Positions 10,201 through 17,824 of a stretch of DNA of 64,000 nucleotides are shown here, one piece after another (within the stretch, counting starts at the first letter, position 1; each line of letters begins with the position of its first letter). The position numbers and the translations under genes are program-made. The notes under the pieces were generated by a model. It had not been told where the DNA came from. It made no database searches and worked only from the letters and a program-made list of their open reading frames with translations. Origin of the DNA: Shinella lacus (GTDB taxonomy: Bacteria; Pseudomonadota; Alphaproteobacteria; Rhizobiales; Rhizobiaceae). The DNA lies in the NCBI RefSeq assembly GCF_010994755.1, contig NZ_WHSB02000002.1:620001-684000 (forward strand), written 5' to 3'.

Positions 10201-10573
10201 CGACGACGCCCCGCGTCGGCACTTCGTCGAGAACGGCATCGCTCTCTTCGGCAACCGGCTCCGGCGCGTCGAAGACGGGCTCGACATGGCGCGGGGCTGC
10301 GCGCTCGGCGACGACCGGCGCGACCGCGACGCGGCTCGGCGTGTCATATTGCTCGAAGGCGCGCATCAGCTCGTCTTCAAGGGCGAGCACGGGGTTGTCC
10401 CGTCGCGGCACAGTTTGCGCGGCGTCGGCGACCGGTTCGGAGGAAGGCTTGCGGACGTCCTGAAGCGGACGCGGCTCGTAGCCGACGAGACGGGCAAGCT
10501 CGGCCAACGGATCGTCGTCCGCCAGGAGATCCGTGTCAGCGGTTCCGCTTCGCGCGAAGTTCTTCTCTGCCAT
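7280..10573 (-). CDS. Large SPOR-domain cell-envelope protein
   Basis: A 1,097-aa membrane protein. The N-terminal two thirds (about residues 1-715) are acidic, Pro/Glu/Val-rich and repetitive, with many EPV-type motifs. One transmembrane helix (RGLLIAASIAALLLVGGGGVYAW) lies at about 716-740, and a C-terminal SPOR domain (about 1019-1097, YVIQIASLPSEAEAQKSYNSL to GGSCLVTR) should bind denuded septal peptidoglycan. Such proteins usually act in cell division or envelope remodelling. The acidic part would be cytoplasmic. Its place between argS and nagZ is a conserved rhizobial arrangement. The start chosen gives MAEKNFARSG. Confidence 0.88.
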   Translation of the reverse strand: MAEKNFARSGTADTDLLADDDPLAELARLVGYEPRPLQDVRKPSSEPVADAAQTVPRRDNPVLALEDELMRAFEQYDTPSRVAVAPVVAERAAPRHVEPVFDAPEPVAEESDAVLDEVPTRGVVASDIGNREPSFEEPSVTEQAIEPSFEDALIVGDPQYGATLSDIEYREPAFKEPVVEPIPVEEEVVADVRPAEPEPELEFDPALLLADELETAVHEDVPAVEAEPTAHAGLKFVERLEPRFEQRSEPVVETYVPERTSADERQPAFLGFQPHAADENPLDDVGLDLERELELSIGDGFADDLLADDRAPREHSAEASFVEPLPVTVEADGEPNFDGWMPDEAVREDAEPFHAESVYARDEPHFVAEMPFENREDRARAVAEAETQWQAEEPTLEAEPDYRVESVEPGQNYDRDALLAEVERYPVPETRSSLAAVTATPRTTGGLSSIFGRATPVAHRQPVAETARTPFVETVREPVFEPVQSPVIETRQEPVAMPTPVAAEPDLDFENLEFDLSDIDLDLSDFSLDDEPVKEEVKAEVARPVEVVTPVRREPAVAVPVSTYTAPQPVITETADGALPFDPAMIADTDEGVSPVTELDVPQLPVIEKEKPPVYQPDYDFDIDAEMAQLFTEPSTKARTEDLQAGVAAGAVAAAAAQPTAQINDVDDFERALEEDFRRSLSQPERMAIPVDPGQASTLYTGDGYDDEQARPRRGLLIAASIAALLLVGGGGVYAWTAFTGGTAGSGEPRVILADKTPVKIVPEEKGGKTVPNQDKAVYDRVAGDAAATPQQEQLVTSTEEPVDVVQRTLTPETLPFDGPEDGVEAVIQADDENRLLPGVDEPQTATAEGGNKPLVSPRKVKTMIVKPDGTLVAREETVTEPVVETADIDAKATATTGSASGEAVATANATIDADASLSAEQAASEGQPRSALAEVADAEVDDTAPVRTVKTTTIGATDTSTDGNAPVPETRPIDQPVTVVGTVTENGNVSGTQTAEAKPAETQQTAEQTQVAAVAPGSYVIQIASLPSEAEAQKSYNSLSSKFSSVIGGRGVDIKKAEIPNKGTFFRVRIPVGSREEANSLCSRYKSAGGSCLVTR

Positions 10574-10636
10574 ACTGCTTCCCACTCACAAGCTACAAAA
10601 ACGCGTTTGCCAGCTTATTGTGGGGAAATGGTGACG

Positions 10637-12397
10637 TTATCGCATTTCGTCCGGGGCGGCCGTGCCTGTAATCGACAGGCCGGACTTAAGAACAGACGCG
10701 ACAGCATTCACCAGCCCAAGTCTGGCAATACTCAATTCTCTATTTTTATCGTTAACAAACCGTAATTCCGGTTGCTCTTTGCCTTTATTCCAATGCGCAT
10801 GGAAAGCACTGGCAAGATCATAGAGGTAAAAAGCGATGCGGTGCGGCTCGTGCGCCAGTGCCGCGCCCTCGATGACGCGGGGATATTCTGCCAGCTTTGC
10901 GAGAAGCTGCAACTCGCTAGGATCAGCGATATTGCCCTCGATCGAGGCCGCGAGATCGAGCGAACCGATGTCGAGCCCCGGAAACGCCTCGGCCGCCTGG
11001 CGGAACACCGACATGCAACGGGCATGAGCATACTGCACATAGAAGACCGGATTGTCCTTGGACTGCTCCGTCACCTTGGCGAAGTCGAAGTCGAGCGGCT
11101 CGCTGTTCTTGCGATAGAGCATCATGAAGCGCACGGAATCGCGGCCGACCTCGTCGACCACGTCGCGCAGCGTGACGAAGTCGCCGGAGCGCTTCGACAT
11201 CTTGACCGGCTCGCCGTTGCGGAACAGCTTGACGAGCTGGCAGAGCAGCACCGTCAGCTTCGCCTTACCTTCGGAGACGGCGCGCGCGACAGCCTCCAGG
11301 CGCTTGACGTAGCCGCCATGGTCGGCGCCGAGCACATAGATCATCTCGTCGAAGCCGCGGTCGAACTTGTCCTTGAAATAGGCGACGTCGGCGGCGAAGT
11401 AGGTATAGGAGCCGTCAGACTTGATCAGCGGGCGGTCGATATCGTCGCCCACTTCCGTCGAGCGGAACAGCGTCTGCTCGCGGTCTTCCCAGTCTTCCGG
11501 CAGCTGGCCCTTCGGCGGCGGCAGCACGCCCTTGTAGACATGGCCCTTGAAGGTCAGGTCGTTGATCGCCGTGCGGATCGGCGCGCCGTTGCCGGCATGC
11601 AGCGAGCGCTCGGAATAGAAGACGTCGTGGTGGACGTTGAGTGCGGCCAGATCCTCGCGGATCATCGCCATCATCGCGTCGATCGTCCTGTCCTTGACGA
11701 GCGGCATCCACTGGTGTTCCGGCATGGCGCGCAGCGTCGTGCCGAATTCTTCCGCCAGCGCCTCGCCGACCGGCTTCAGGTAATCGCCCGGATAGAGGCC
11801 TGACGGAATATCGCCGATCGCCTCGCCCAGCGCCTCGCGGTAGCGCAGGAACGCCGAGCGCGCCAGCACGTCGATCTGCGAGCCGGCGTCGTTGATGTAA
11901 TATTCCTTTGTCACCGCATAGCCGGCAAAGCCCAGCAGGTTGGCGAGCGCGTCGCCCACCACGGCACCCCGGCAATGGCCGACATGCATCGGGCCGGTCG
12001 GGTTGGCGGAAACATATTCCACATTCACCTTGCGCCCGGTGCCGAGCGAGCCGCGGCCATAGTCCGTGCCCTGCCGGATCATGCCGGCGAGCAGCGCCTG
12101 CCAATAGGCGACGGAAAGGCGCACGTTGATGAAGCCCGGCCCGGCGACGGCGACCTCGGCCACCTGCGGGTCCTTCTTAAGCTCTTCGACGATGAGGTCG
12201 GCGAGTGCGCGCGGATTGAGGCCGAGCGGCTTTGCCAGCACCATGGCGGCATTGGTCGCGACGTCGCCATGGCTCTGATCGCGCGGCGGTTCGACGCTGA
12301 TGCGGCCGAAATCGAGCTCGGCGCGCTTCTCACGGACGATTTCAAGTCCTTCGAGTACGTTTTTGATTCTGTTGTCGAAGTCTGTAAAAAGGTTCAT
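10637..12397 (-). CDS. argS: Arginine--tRNA ligase
   Basis: Class I aminoacyl-tRNA synthetase for arginine. The 586-aa product has the HIGH-type motif as [11 protein letters not shown], the KMSKS-equivalent [11 protein letters not shown], an N-terminal tRNA-recognition domain and a C-terminal DALR anticodon-binding domain. [18 protein letters not shown] was taken as the start because the 21 in-frame residues before it are not conserved in the family and the length then fits. It follows dgt by 37 bp. Confidence 0.96.
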   Translation of the reverse strand: MNLFTDFDNRIKNVLEGLEIVREKRAELDFGRISVEPPRDQSHGDVATNAAMVLAKPLGLNPRALADLIVEELKKDPQVAEVAVAGPGFINVRLSVAYWQALLAGMIRQGTDYGRGSLGTGRKVNVEYVSANPTGPMHVGHCRGAVVGDALANLLGFAGYAVTKEYYINDAGSQIDVLARSAFLRYREALGEAIGDIPSGLYPGDYLKPVGEALAEEFGTTLRAMPEHQWMPLVKDRTIDAMMAMIREDLAALNVHHDVFYSERSLHAGNGAPIRTAINDLTFKGHVYKGVLPPPKGQLPEDWEDREQTLFRSTEVGDDIDRPLIKSDGSYTYFAADVAYFKDKFDRGFDEMIYVLGADHGGYVKRLEAVARAVSEGKAKLTVLLCQLVKLFRNGEPVKMSKRSGDFVTLRDVVDEVGRDSVRFMMLYRKNSEPLDFDFAKVTEQSKDNPVFYVQYAHARCMSVFRQAAEAFPGLDIGSLDLAASIEGNIADPSELQLLAKLAEYPRVIEGAALAHEPHRIAFYLYDLASAFHAHWNKGKEQPELRFVNDKNRELSIARLGLVNAVASVLKSGLSITGTAAPDEMR

Positions 12398-12434
12398 CTC
12401 ATCCATCCGCGCGAAGCGATCCGTGGGCGGCTGA

Positions 12435-13655
12435 CTATCGCAATTCCGGGGTATGGTCAAACAGCCGGCGGTGCGTGCTGATGGCGTAGTTGTCGGTCAT
12501 TCCCGCGAGATAATCGCCGACATGGCGGGCGCGCGCCGATTCGGGCATGGTCGAAATGCGGTCCACCCAATAGTGCCCCTGCATGAGCTGCGGGTCGTCC
12601 ATATAGGCGTGATAGAGGTCCGTAAGGATGGACGCCGCATTGGCGCGCACGCGCATCACCTCCGGGTGGCGATAGATGCGGGAAAACAGCAGGCGCTTGA
12701 TCTGCTTGTCGGTGACCGCCATCTCGTCGGTGAAGGTCGCAAGCACGCGACGCGCCTTACGCACGTCCTCGGCACTTTCCGGGCGCTCCTCGCGGATCGC
12801 CTGCTGCGCATAGCCGATCACATCCTCCACCATGGCGGTGATCTGGCGGCGCATGATCTCGTGGGTGAAACGCGAGGCTTCGAGGTCCGGATAGCGCTCG
12901 CGCACGTCGCGCATCAGTTTTGCGAGGAACGGCACATCCTCCAGCATGTCGAAGGTCAGGTAGCCGGAGCGCAGGCCATCGTCGATGTCATGGGTGTTGT
13001 AGGCGATGTCATCGGCGATCGCCGCGACCTGCGCCTCCAGGCTGGCATAACTCGCCAGTTCCAGGTCGTGCACCGCGCAATATTCGAGGATCGGCCGCGG
13101 CACGTCGTCTCCGTGCGTGCATTCGCCCGTCGGGCCGATCAGAGGCCCGTTGTGCTTGACGAGGCCCTCCAGGCTTTCCCAGGTGAGGTTCAGCCCGTCG
13201 AAATCGGCATAACGCCGCTCCAGCTTGGTGACGATGCGCAGCGACTGCGCATTGTGGTCGAAGCCGCCGAAGGGCTCCAGCACCTCGTGCAGCGCATCCT
13301 CGCCGGTATGGCCGAAGGGCGTGTGACCGAAATCGTGCACCAGCGCCACGCCCTCGGCGAGGTCCTCGTCGAGTTTCAGCGCCCGCGCCAGCGCCCGCGC
13401 AATCTGTGCCACCTCGATCGTGTGGGTCAGCCGCGTGCGGTAATGATCGCCGTCTGCGGCGATGAAGACCTGCGTCTTGTGCTTCAGGCGGCGGAAGGCC
13501 GTGGTGTGCACGATGCGGTCGCGGTCGCGCTGGAAGTCCGACCGCGTGGGGCTTTCCGGCTCCGGATAAAGCCGCCCGCGGGTCGCCCAGGGGTCGGAGG
13601 CATAGATGGCGCGTTGCCCCGCGCCGAAACCCAGCGCATGTCTGTCCAGTGTCAT
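12435..13655 (-). CDS. dgt: Deoxyguanosinetriphosphate triphosphohydrolase-like protein
   Basis: HD-domain dNTPase expected to hydrolyse dNTPs to nucleosides and triphosphate in the cytoplasm. The 406-aa product shows [18 protein letters not shown] (first metal His), [17 protein letters not shown] (the HD pair) and a later conserved Asp in [17 protein letters not shown]. It belongs to the shorter dgt subfamily common in Rhizobiaceae. It is the first gene of the long minus-strand run and diverges from erpA, with about 220 bp between. Confidence 0.92.
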   Translation of the reverse strand: MTLDRHALGFGAGQRAIYASDPWATRGRLYPEPESPTRSDFQRDRDRIVHTTAFRRLKHKTQVFIAADGDHYRTRLTHTIEVAQIARALARALKLDEDLAEGVALVHDFGHTPFGHTGEDALHEVLEPFGGFDHNAQSLRIVTKLERRYADFDGLNLTWESLEGLVKHNGPLIGPTGECTHGDDVPRPILEYCAVHDLELASYASLEAQVAAIADDIAYNTHDIDDGLRSGYLTFDMLEDVPFLAKLMRDVRERYPDLEASRFTHEIMRRQITAMVEDVIGYAQQAIREERPESAEDVRKARRVLATFTDEMAVTDKQIKRLLFSRIYRHPEVMRVRANAASILTDLYHAYMDDPQLMQGHYWVDRISTMPESARARHVGDYLAGMTDNYAISTHRRLFDHTPELR

Positions 13656-13873
13656 TCGTCACCTGCATTCACGCCGCCCATTGACGCGGCAGCAATGCCT
13701 TCATACCTATAGTGTGCACAGCGGCAAGTCCGGCTGCAAGCTGAGCGTGAAATGCAAGCCTTTTCAGGGATTTGCCCGATGCGCTCCGCAGCCGCCCCTG
13801 CCATCGGCGACGAAGTCGCCGTCTGTGCGACAGAGCGATTCTCTCCGGATCTTGACCCCGGCAGGAGGCAGAC

Positions 13874-14206
13874 ATGAACGACAAGTCCGTAAGTATTTCC
13901 GACGCCGCCGCAAGGCGCATCGCGTCGATCCTCAATTCCTCGCCGGAAAAGCAGGCGTTGCGCGTCTCTGTGGAAGGCGGCGGCTGTTCCGGCTTTTCCT
14001 ATAAATTCGACCTCGTCGAGGACCAGCAGGACAACGACCTGGTGCTCGAAAAGGACAAGGCCAAGGTGCTGATCGACCAGCTCTCCCTCGTCTACATGGA
14101 CGGGTCGGAGATCGACTTCATCGACAACCTGCTCGGCCAATCCTTCCAGATCAAGAACCCCAACGCGGTTGCAAGCTGCGGCTGCGGCACCAGCTTCTCG
14201 ATCTGA
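13874..14206 (+). CDS. erpA: Iron-sulfur cluster insertion protein ErpA
   Basis: A-type carrier that passes Fe-S clusters to target proteins. The 110-aa product has the three invariant cysteines of the family: one in VEGGGCSGFSY and two in the C-terminal SCGCGTSFSI. A strong ribosome site (AGGAGG) precedes the ATG. It is followed 24 bp later by xthA in the same direction, a common rhizobial pairing. Confidence 0.92.
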   Translation: MNDKSVSISDAAARRIASILNSSPEKQALRVSVEGGGCSGFSYKFDLVEDQQDNDLVLEKDKAKVLIDQLSLVYMDGSEIDFIDNLLGQSFQIKNPNAVASCGCGTSFSI

Positions 14207-14230
14207 ACTCACGAATCACAGGACTCCCGC

Positions 14231-15028
14231 ATGCCGATGAAGATTGCCACCTGGAACATCAACGGCGTGCGGGCGCGCATCGAAAACTTGGTTGCGTGGC
14301 TGAAGGAATCCAATCCCGACATCGTCGCCTTGCAGGAAATCAAGTCGGTCGACGAGGCCTTTCCGCGCGGCGAGATCGAGGCGCTCGGCTATCATGTCGA
14401 GACGCACGGTCAGAAGGGTTTCAATGGCGTCGCGCTGCTCTCGAAAATCCGCCCGGACGAGGTGAACCGCGGCCTGCCCGGTGGCGAAGGCGACGAGCAG
14501 GCGCGCTTCATCGAGGGCGTGTTTTCCGTCGAGGGCGGCGTCATCCGTGTCTGCTCGATCTATCTGCCGAACGGCAACCCGCCGGACGATCCGGTTAAAT
14601 ATCCCTACAAGCTTTCCTGGATGGACCGGCTCATCGCCTTTGCTGAGGACCGGCTGGCGCTGGAAGAGCCGCTCATTCTCGCCGGCGACTACAATGTCAT
14701 TCCCGAGCCGCACGATTGCTGGGACGTGAAAGTCTGGGAAAAGGATGCGCTCTACCTGCCGCCCACCCGCCAGGCCTTCCGCCGGCTGGAAAATCTCGGC
14801 CTGACGGATGCCGTGCGCGCCACGTCGGACGCGGTGCCGCTCTATACGTTCTGGGATTATCAGGCGGGCTGCTGGCCGAAAAATTTCGGCATCCGCATCG
14901 ACCATCTCATGCTGTCGGCGGAAGCCTCGGACCGCCTCGTCTCGACGGCGGTCGAAAAGCATGTGCGTGCCTGGGAAAAGCCGTCCGACCACGTGCCGGT
15001 CGTCGCCGTGCTCGATTACGCGGCCTGA
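14231..15028 (+). CDS. xthA: Exodeoxyribonuclease III
   Basis: AP endonuclease/3'-5' exonuclease of base-excision repair. The 265-aa endonuclease/exonuclease/phosphatase-fold protein shows ATWNINGVRARI, the metal-binding Glu in IVALQEIKS, LILAGDYNVIPEPHD and the catalytic SDHVPVVAVLDY. Length is typical. An internal Met two codons in (MKIATWNING) is an equally good start. Transcribed with erpA. Confidence 0.95.
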   Translation: MPMKIATWNINGVRARIENLVAWLKESNPDIVALQEIKSVDEAFPRGEIEALGYHVETHGQKGFNGVALLSKIRPDEVNRGLPGGEGDEQARFIEGVFSVEGGVIRVCSIYLPNGNPPDDPVKYPYKLSWMDRLIAFAEDRLALEEPLILAGDYNVIPEPHDCWDVKVWEKDALYLPPTRQAFRRLENLGLTDAVRATSDAVPLYTFWDYQAGCWPKNFGIRIDHLMLSAEASDRLVSTAVEKHVRAWEKPSDHVPVVAVLDYAA

Positions 15029-15047
15029 GGCAAAAATCTAAGAAGTC

Positions 15048-15851
15048 TTATTCGTCGGGATTGAAGCGGATGCTTTGCGCGAGCGCAACGCCCTTGCGGC
15101 GGTCTTCCTCGCTTGCCACGGAGAAGGCCTCTTCCTGATTGGCTTGAAGCCAGGCACAGTCCTTCGGCGGGCAGTGATCGAGAGCTGCGGTCATGAAAGC
15201 GAGGCCGCGTGCCGCCTGGCCTTCCTGGAAGAGGATGTTGCCGAACAGGCCCATCGCGCCGGCATGGCCATTGTTGCGCGCCCGGTTCAGCCACTTCTTG
15301 GCCTGATGCACGCTGGCACTACCGCCCTCACCGGAAAGCATCATGCGGCCGAGCTGGAACTGCGCTTCCGGAATGCCGAAGGCGGAAGCTGCCTGGAAAT
15401 AGAGCTGGCGGGCCTGGGTCATGTCGACCTTCACGGGGCTATCCGGAATGCCGCGGCGATAGTAGCTGGCGAGCGCAATCAGCGCATTGGCGAAGTAGCC
15501 GGTATCTTCCGAACCCGGCTCGACGCCGGCCTGGGCGATCTCGCTGTAGATCTTGAAGGCTTCGAGGTCGTTCTCCGGCACGCCGTCGCCATCGGCATAC
15601 ATGTTAGCAAGCGCCCAGCGCGAACCGGTATGGCCCTTTTCCGCCGCATAACGATAGGCCTCGATGGCGTCTTCCTTGCGACCCTTCTTGTAGGAGAAGA
15701 AACCGAACTTGAAGAGGTCGAAGGGACCGCTTTCCCTGCTGACGCCGGACTGGGGATCGAATGCGAGGGCCTGTGATGCCGCTCCAAAGGAGAGCGAAAG
15801 GCAAAGACCCATTACCACTATTTTCATCGGCGACAACTCGGACTTGGGCAT
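15048..15851 (-). CDS. exoR: Exopolysaccharide regulator ExoR (periplasmic Sel1-repeat protein)
   Basis: A 267-aa secreted protein matching ExoR of Sinorhizobium/Agrobacterium in length, signal peptide (MKIVVMGLCLSLSFGAASQALAF, with a short N-terminal extension) and Sel1 repeats (for example GSRWALANMYADGDGVPEND, and AQFQLGRMMLSGEGG). In S. meliloti ExoR binds the sensor ExoS in the periplasm and restrains the ExoS-ChvI system, which controls succinoglycan and motility. It is convergent with xthA (19 bp gap), as in relatives. The ATG at 15851 fits the known length. The leader contains a long hairpin, listed separately. Confidence 0.88.
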   Translation of the reverse strand: MPKSELSPMKIVVMGLCLSLSFGAASQALAFDPQSGVSRESGPFDLFKFGFFSYKKGRKEDAIEAYRYAAEKGHTGSRWALANMYADGDGVPENDLEAFKIYSEIAQAGVEPGSEDTGYFANALIALASYYRRGIPDSPVKVDMTQARQLYFQAASAFGIPEAQFQLGRMMLSGEGGSASVHQAKKWLNRARNNGHAGAMGLFGNILFQEGQAARGLAFMTAALDHCPPKDCAWLQANQEEAFSVASEEDRRKGVALAQSIRFNPDE

Positions 15852-15893
15852 CACTTCTACAATTCCGTGCCCAGCCTGGTTCGCTGTGCCAAA

Positions 15894-15926
15894 CCGGAAT
15901 CGCACGGGTCTCGTGCGGATTTCCGG
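15894..15926 (-). promoter_or_regulatory. Stable hairpin in the exoR leader
   Basis: About 43-75 nt upstream of the exoR start the sequence folds into a stem: CCGGAA plus CGCACG on one side, a GGTCT loop, and CGTGCG plus TTCCGG on the other, with a small internal bulge. It has no following U-run and so is not a standard terminator. It lies where a 5' UTR would be, so it may affect exoR mRNA stability or translation. No further role can be shown. Confidence 0.4.
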
Positions 15927-16165
15927 CAACTCCGGCGGCAATGACATCGGCTGGCTCATCGTTTCCTTGGGCGCGGTTTCACGCGTCTACTTGTCATTAT
16001 CGCTGCGCCCCGTTTGTGGCGGGAAATGGACATCTCGTCTCTCGTCTAGGTGTGTAGCAAACTCTGGAAAAAAATGTGTTGCGATTCCGTCACATAATTT
16101 GACGCCTCGCTGTGGTTTCCCCAGAGAGGCTTAACCGGAGCAACAAAGTCTTAACCAAGAAAAAA

Positions 16166-16187
16166 GGCCCGGCGATGACGCCGGGCC
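16166..16187 (-). terminator. Intrinsic terminator of the fadL-type gene
   Basis: Perfect 9-bp stem (GGCCCGGCG / CGCCGGGCC) with a 4-nt loop, followed on the minus strand by TTTTTTCTT. It lies 29 bp after the porin gene's stop and should end its transcript. The rest of 15852-16215 holds the exoR leader and promoter region, and no gene is visible there. Confidence 0.85.
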
Positions 16188-16215
16188 TGATTCTGATCTC
16201 TTGATGGTCCGCCGA

Positions 16216-17469
16216 TCAGAATTTGACCTTGAGCGAGGTCGAGATGGCCGTCACCAGATCGTTGTCGAAATCATAGGAAACGCGCCGGCCGAAGGTGCGG
16301 CCGTCCTTGACGACCTGACCCGAGGAACCGCTCGTCAAGATGCCGACTGCGCCACTCAGGCGGAACTCGACATTTTCGCTCGCGGCGTAGGAAATGCCGG
16401 TGCCGAGCGTCCAGGTGTCGGTCTGCGCGCCGATGCCGGTGCTCGTGCCACGGTCCCAGGTGAGGCTCACGGCGCCGCTCAGCTTGTCGTTGAACTTGTG
16501 GCCGACGCCGCCCGAAACGGTCCAGCCGTCGCGATACAGCAGGTCGAGCGAGGTGACTTCCGTCGGGCCGCTGGTGCGGCATTCGATGCCGCGCGTCGCG
16601 ATCGGGCAGAACGGCAGGCTCTGGAGCTGGCTCCAGTCGGTCCATTTGACCGAACCGAAGGCCAGCCAGTCCGGCGCAATACCCGACTGGAACTTGAACT
16701 CCAGCGAATCCGGCATGTCGGCCGAGCCGAAGACCGGCGTGTTGACACCGGCAATGCCCGGCAGCACGGCGCCCGGCACCTGCCGCAGGTCCATCGTGCC
16801 GGTAATGTCGTCCAGCTTCACTGCACTGTTGTAGACCAGGCTCGTGCGCAGCGCATATTCCTCGATCTCATAGGCTATGCCGGCGCGCCAGCCCCAGCCC
16901 TCGCCTTCCAGCTCCAGGCGGCCCATGCCGTTGATCGGCGAGCCGGCGGGCATGGCGAAGACCAGGCGGTCTTTGAAACCGGAGACTTCCTGATAGAAGC
17001 CGCCGCCGATGATACGGAACTGGCCCGGCCCCATGTCGAAGGAATAGGAGCATGTCGTCGCGTAGTTGTGGCTTTCGATCTTGGTCTCGACGTTGTCGTT
17101 CGCGCCCGCCCAGTTGCGGCCTGGATTGATGTGCACGCCCCATGGCTCGGAATAATCGGCCATGCAGTCGATCGCATCGCCGATCGAGGCCTTGATGCCG
17201 ACGCGCGGAACCCAGTAGCCCTCGGTATCGCGGATACCGTTGCTGGGCAGGCCGTTCAGGTCGCCGTCTTCCGGCACCTCGTCGCGGACGTTGTTCATGT
17301 CGCGCTGCGGGTTGACGTAGGTGGCGGTCGCCTCCGCCGCGTAATCCGAAGGATCGAACAGAAGGTCGATATTGTAGCCGCCGCGCTCCAGGCCACCGGC
17401 CTGAGCCGATGTCGCGGCCAGCAATGCCATCGCAGCCATTACGCCGCGGCCGATCGTTTTCTTACCCAT
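16216..17469 (-). CDS. Outer-membrane protein, FadL/OmpP1/TodX family
   Basis: Beta-barrel transporter for hydrophobic compounds such as long-chain fatty acids. The start gives MGKKTIGRGVMAAMALLAATSAQAG, a signal peptide, and the protein ends in VTAISTSLKVKF with a C-terminal aromatic, as expected for BAM-dependent insertion. Beta-rich segments such as LSGAVSLTWDRGTS and LEFKFQSGIAPDWLAFGSVKWTDW fit the family. Length is 417 aa. The ATG at 17469 was preferred over an upstream in-frame ATG because it begins the signal peptide. The gene stands alone with its own terminator. Confidence 0.85.
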   Translation of the reverse strand: MGKKTIGRGVMAAMALLAATSAQAGGLERGGYNIDLLFDPSDYAAEATATYVNPQRDMNNVRDEVPEDGDLNGLPSNGIRDTEGYWVPRVGIKASIGDAIDCMADYSEPWGVHINPGRNWAGANDNVETKIESHNYATTCSYSFDMGPGQFRIIGGGFYQEVSGFKDRLVFAMPAGSPINGMGRLELEGEGWGWRAGIAYEIEEYALRTSLVYNSAVKLDDITGTMDLRQVPGAVLPGIAGVNTPVFGSADMPDSLEFKFQSGIAPDWLAFGSVKWTDWSQLQSLPFCPIATRGIECRTSGPTEVTSLDLLYRDGWTVSGGVGHKFNDKLSGAVSLTWDRGTSTGIGAQTDTWTLGTGISYAASENVEFRLSGAVGILTSGSSGQVVKDGRTFGRRVSYDFDNDLVTAISTSLKVKF

Positions 17470-17765
17470 GCAATCCCCCTCACAAAGTCTTGCGCTAACG
17501 ACAACTGCCTTTGCCGCACGCCTCTCCGCCATGACTATCGAAGACACGCACTTTTTTGGCAAACCCCAGTTCTTGCCTGTGATTTCCAAACAGTATTCAG
17601 AAAATTACGTAAGGTTTTTATGAAGACCCTCAACATCAACAAGCTAAGGAACATTTTTTCAATATCACGGGAATTTTACCGGTTTGATGGATATTCATTC
17701 CATCAAGGTGGCATTCTGTCACATTATGGACACAGCCGGAATTTTGCAGCCCACTTACCGAATAG

Positions 17766-17796
17766 AAAACCGCGCCGGGGTCTCCGGCGCGGTTTT
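17766..17796 (-). terminator. Intrinsic terminator of valS
   Basis: AAAACCGCGCCGG pairs with CCGGCGCGGTTTT around a short loop; the minus-strand transcript ends in GGTTTTCTATT. Located just after the valS stop. The flanking 17470-17765 stretch holds the upstream region of the FadL-type gene and no convincing gene. Confidence 0.85.
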
Positions 17797-17824
17797 TTCG
17801 TCTTCCCGGCAGATTTTAGGGGAA

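Noticed and set aside
6113-10765. 1,550-aa plus-strand ORF opposite nagZ and the SPOR gene
   Set aside because: Antisense shadow of repetitive GC-rich coding sequence; no domain visible.
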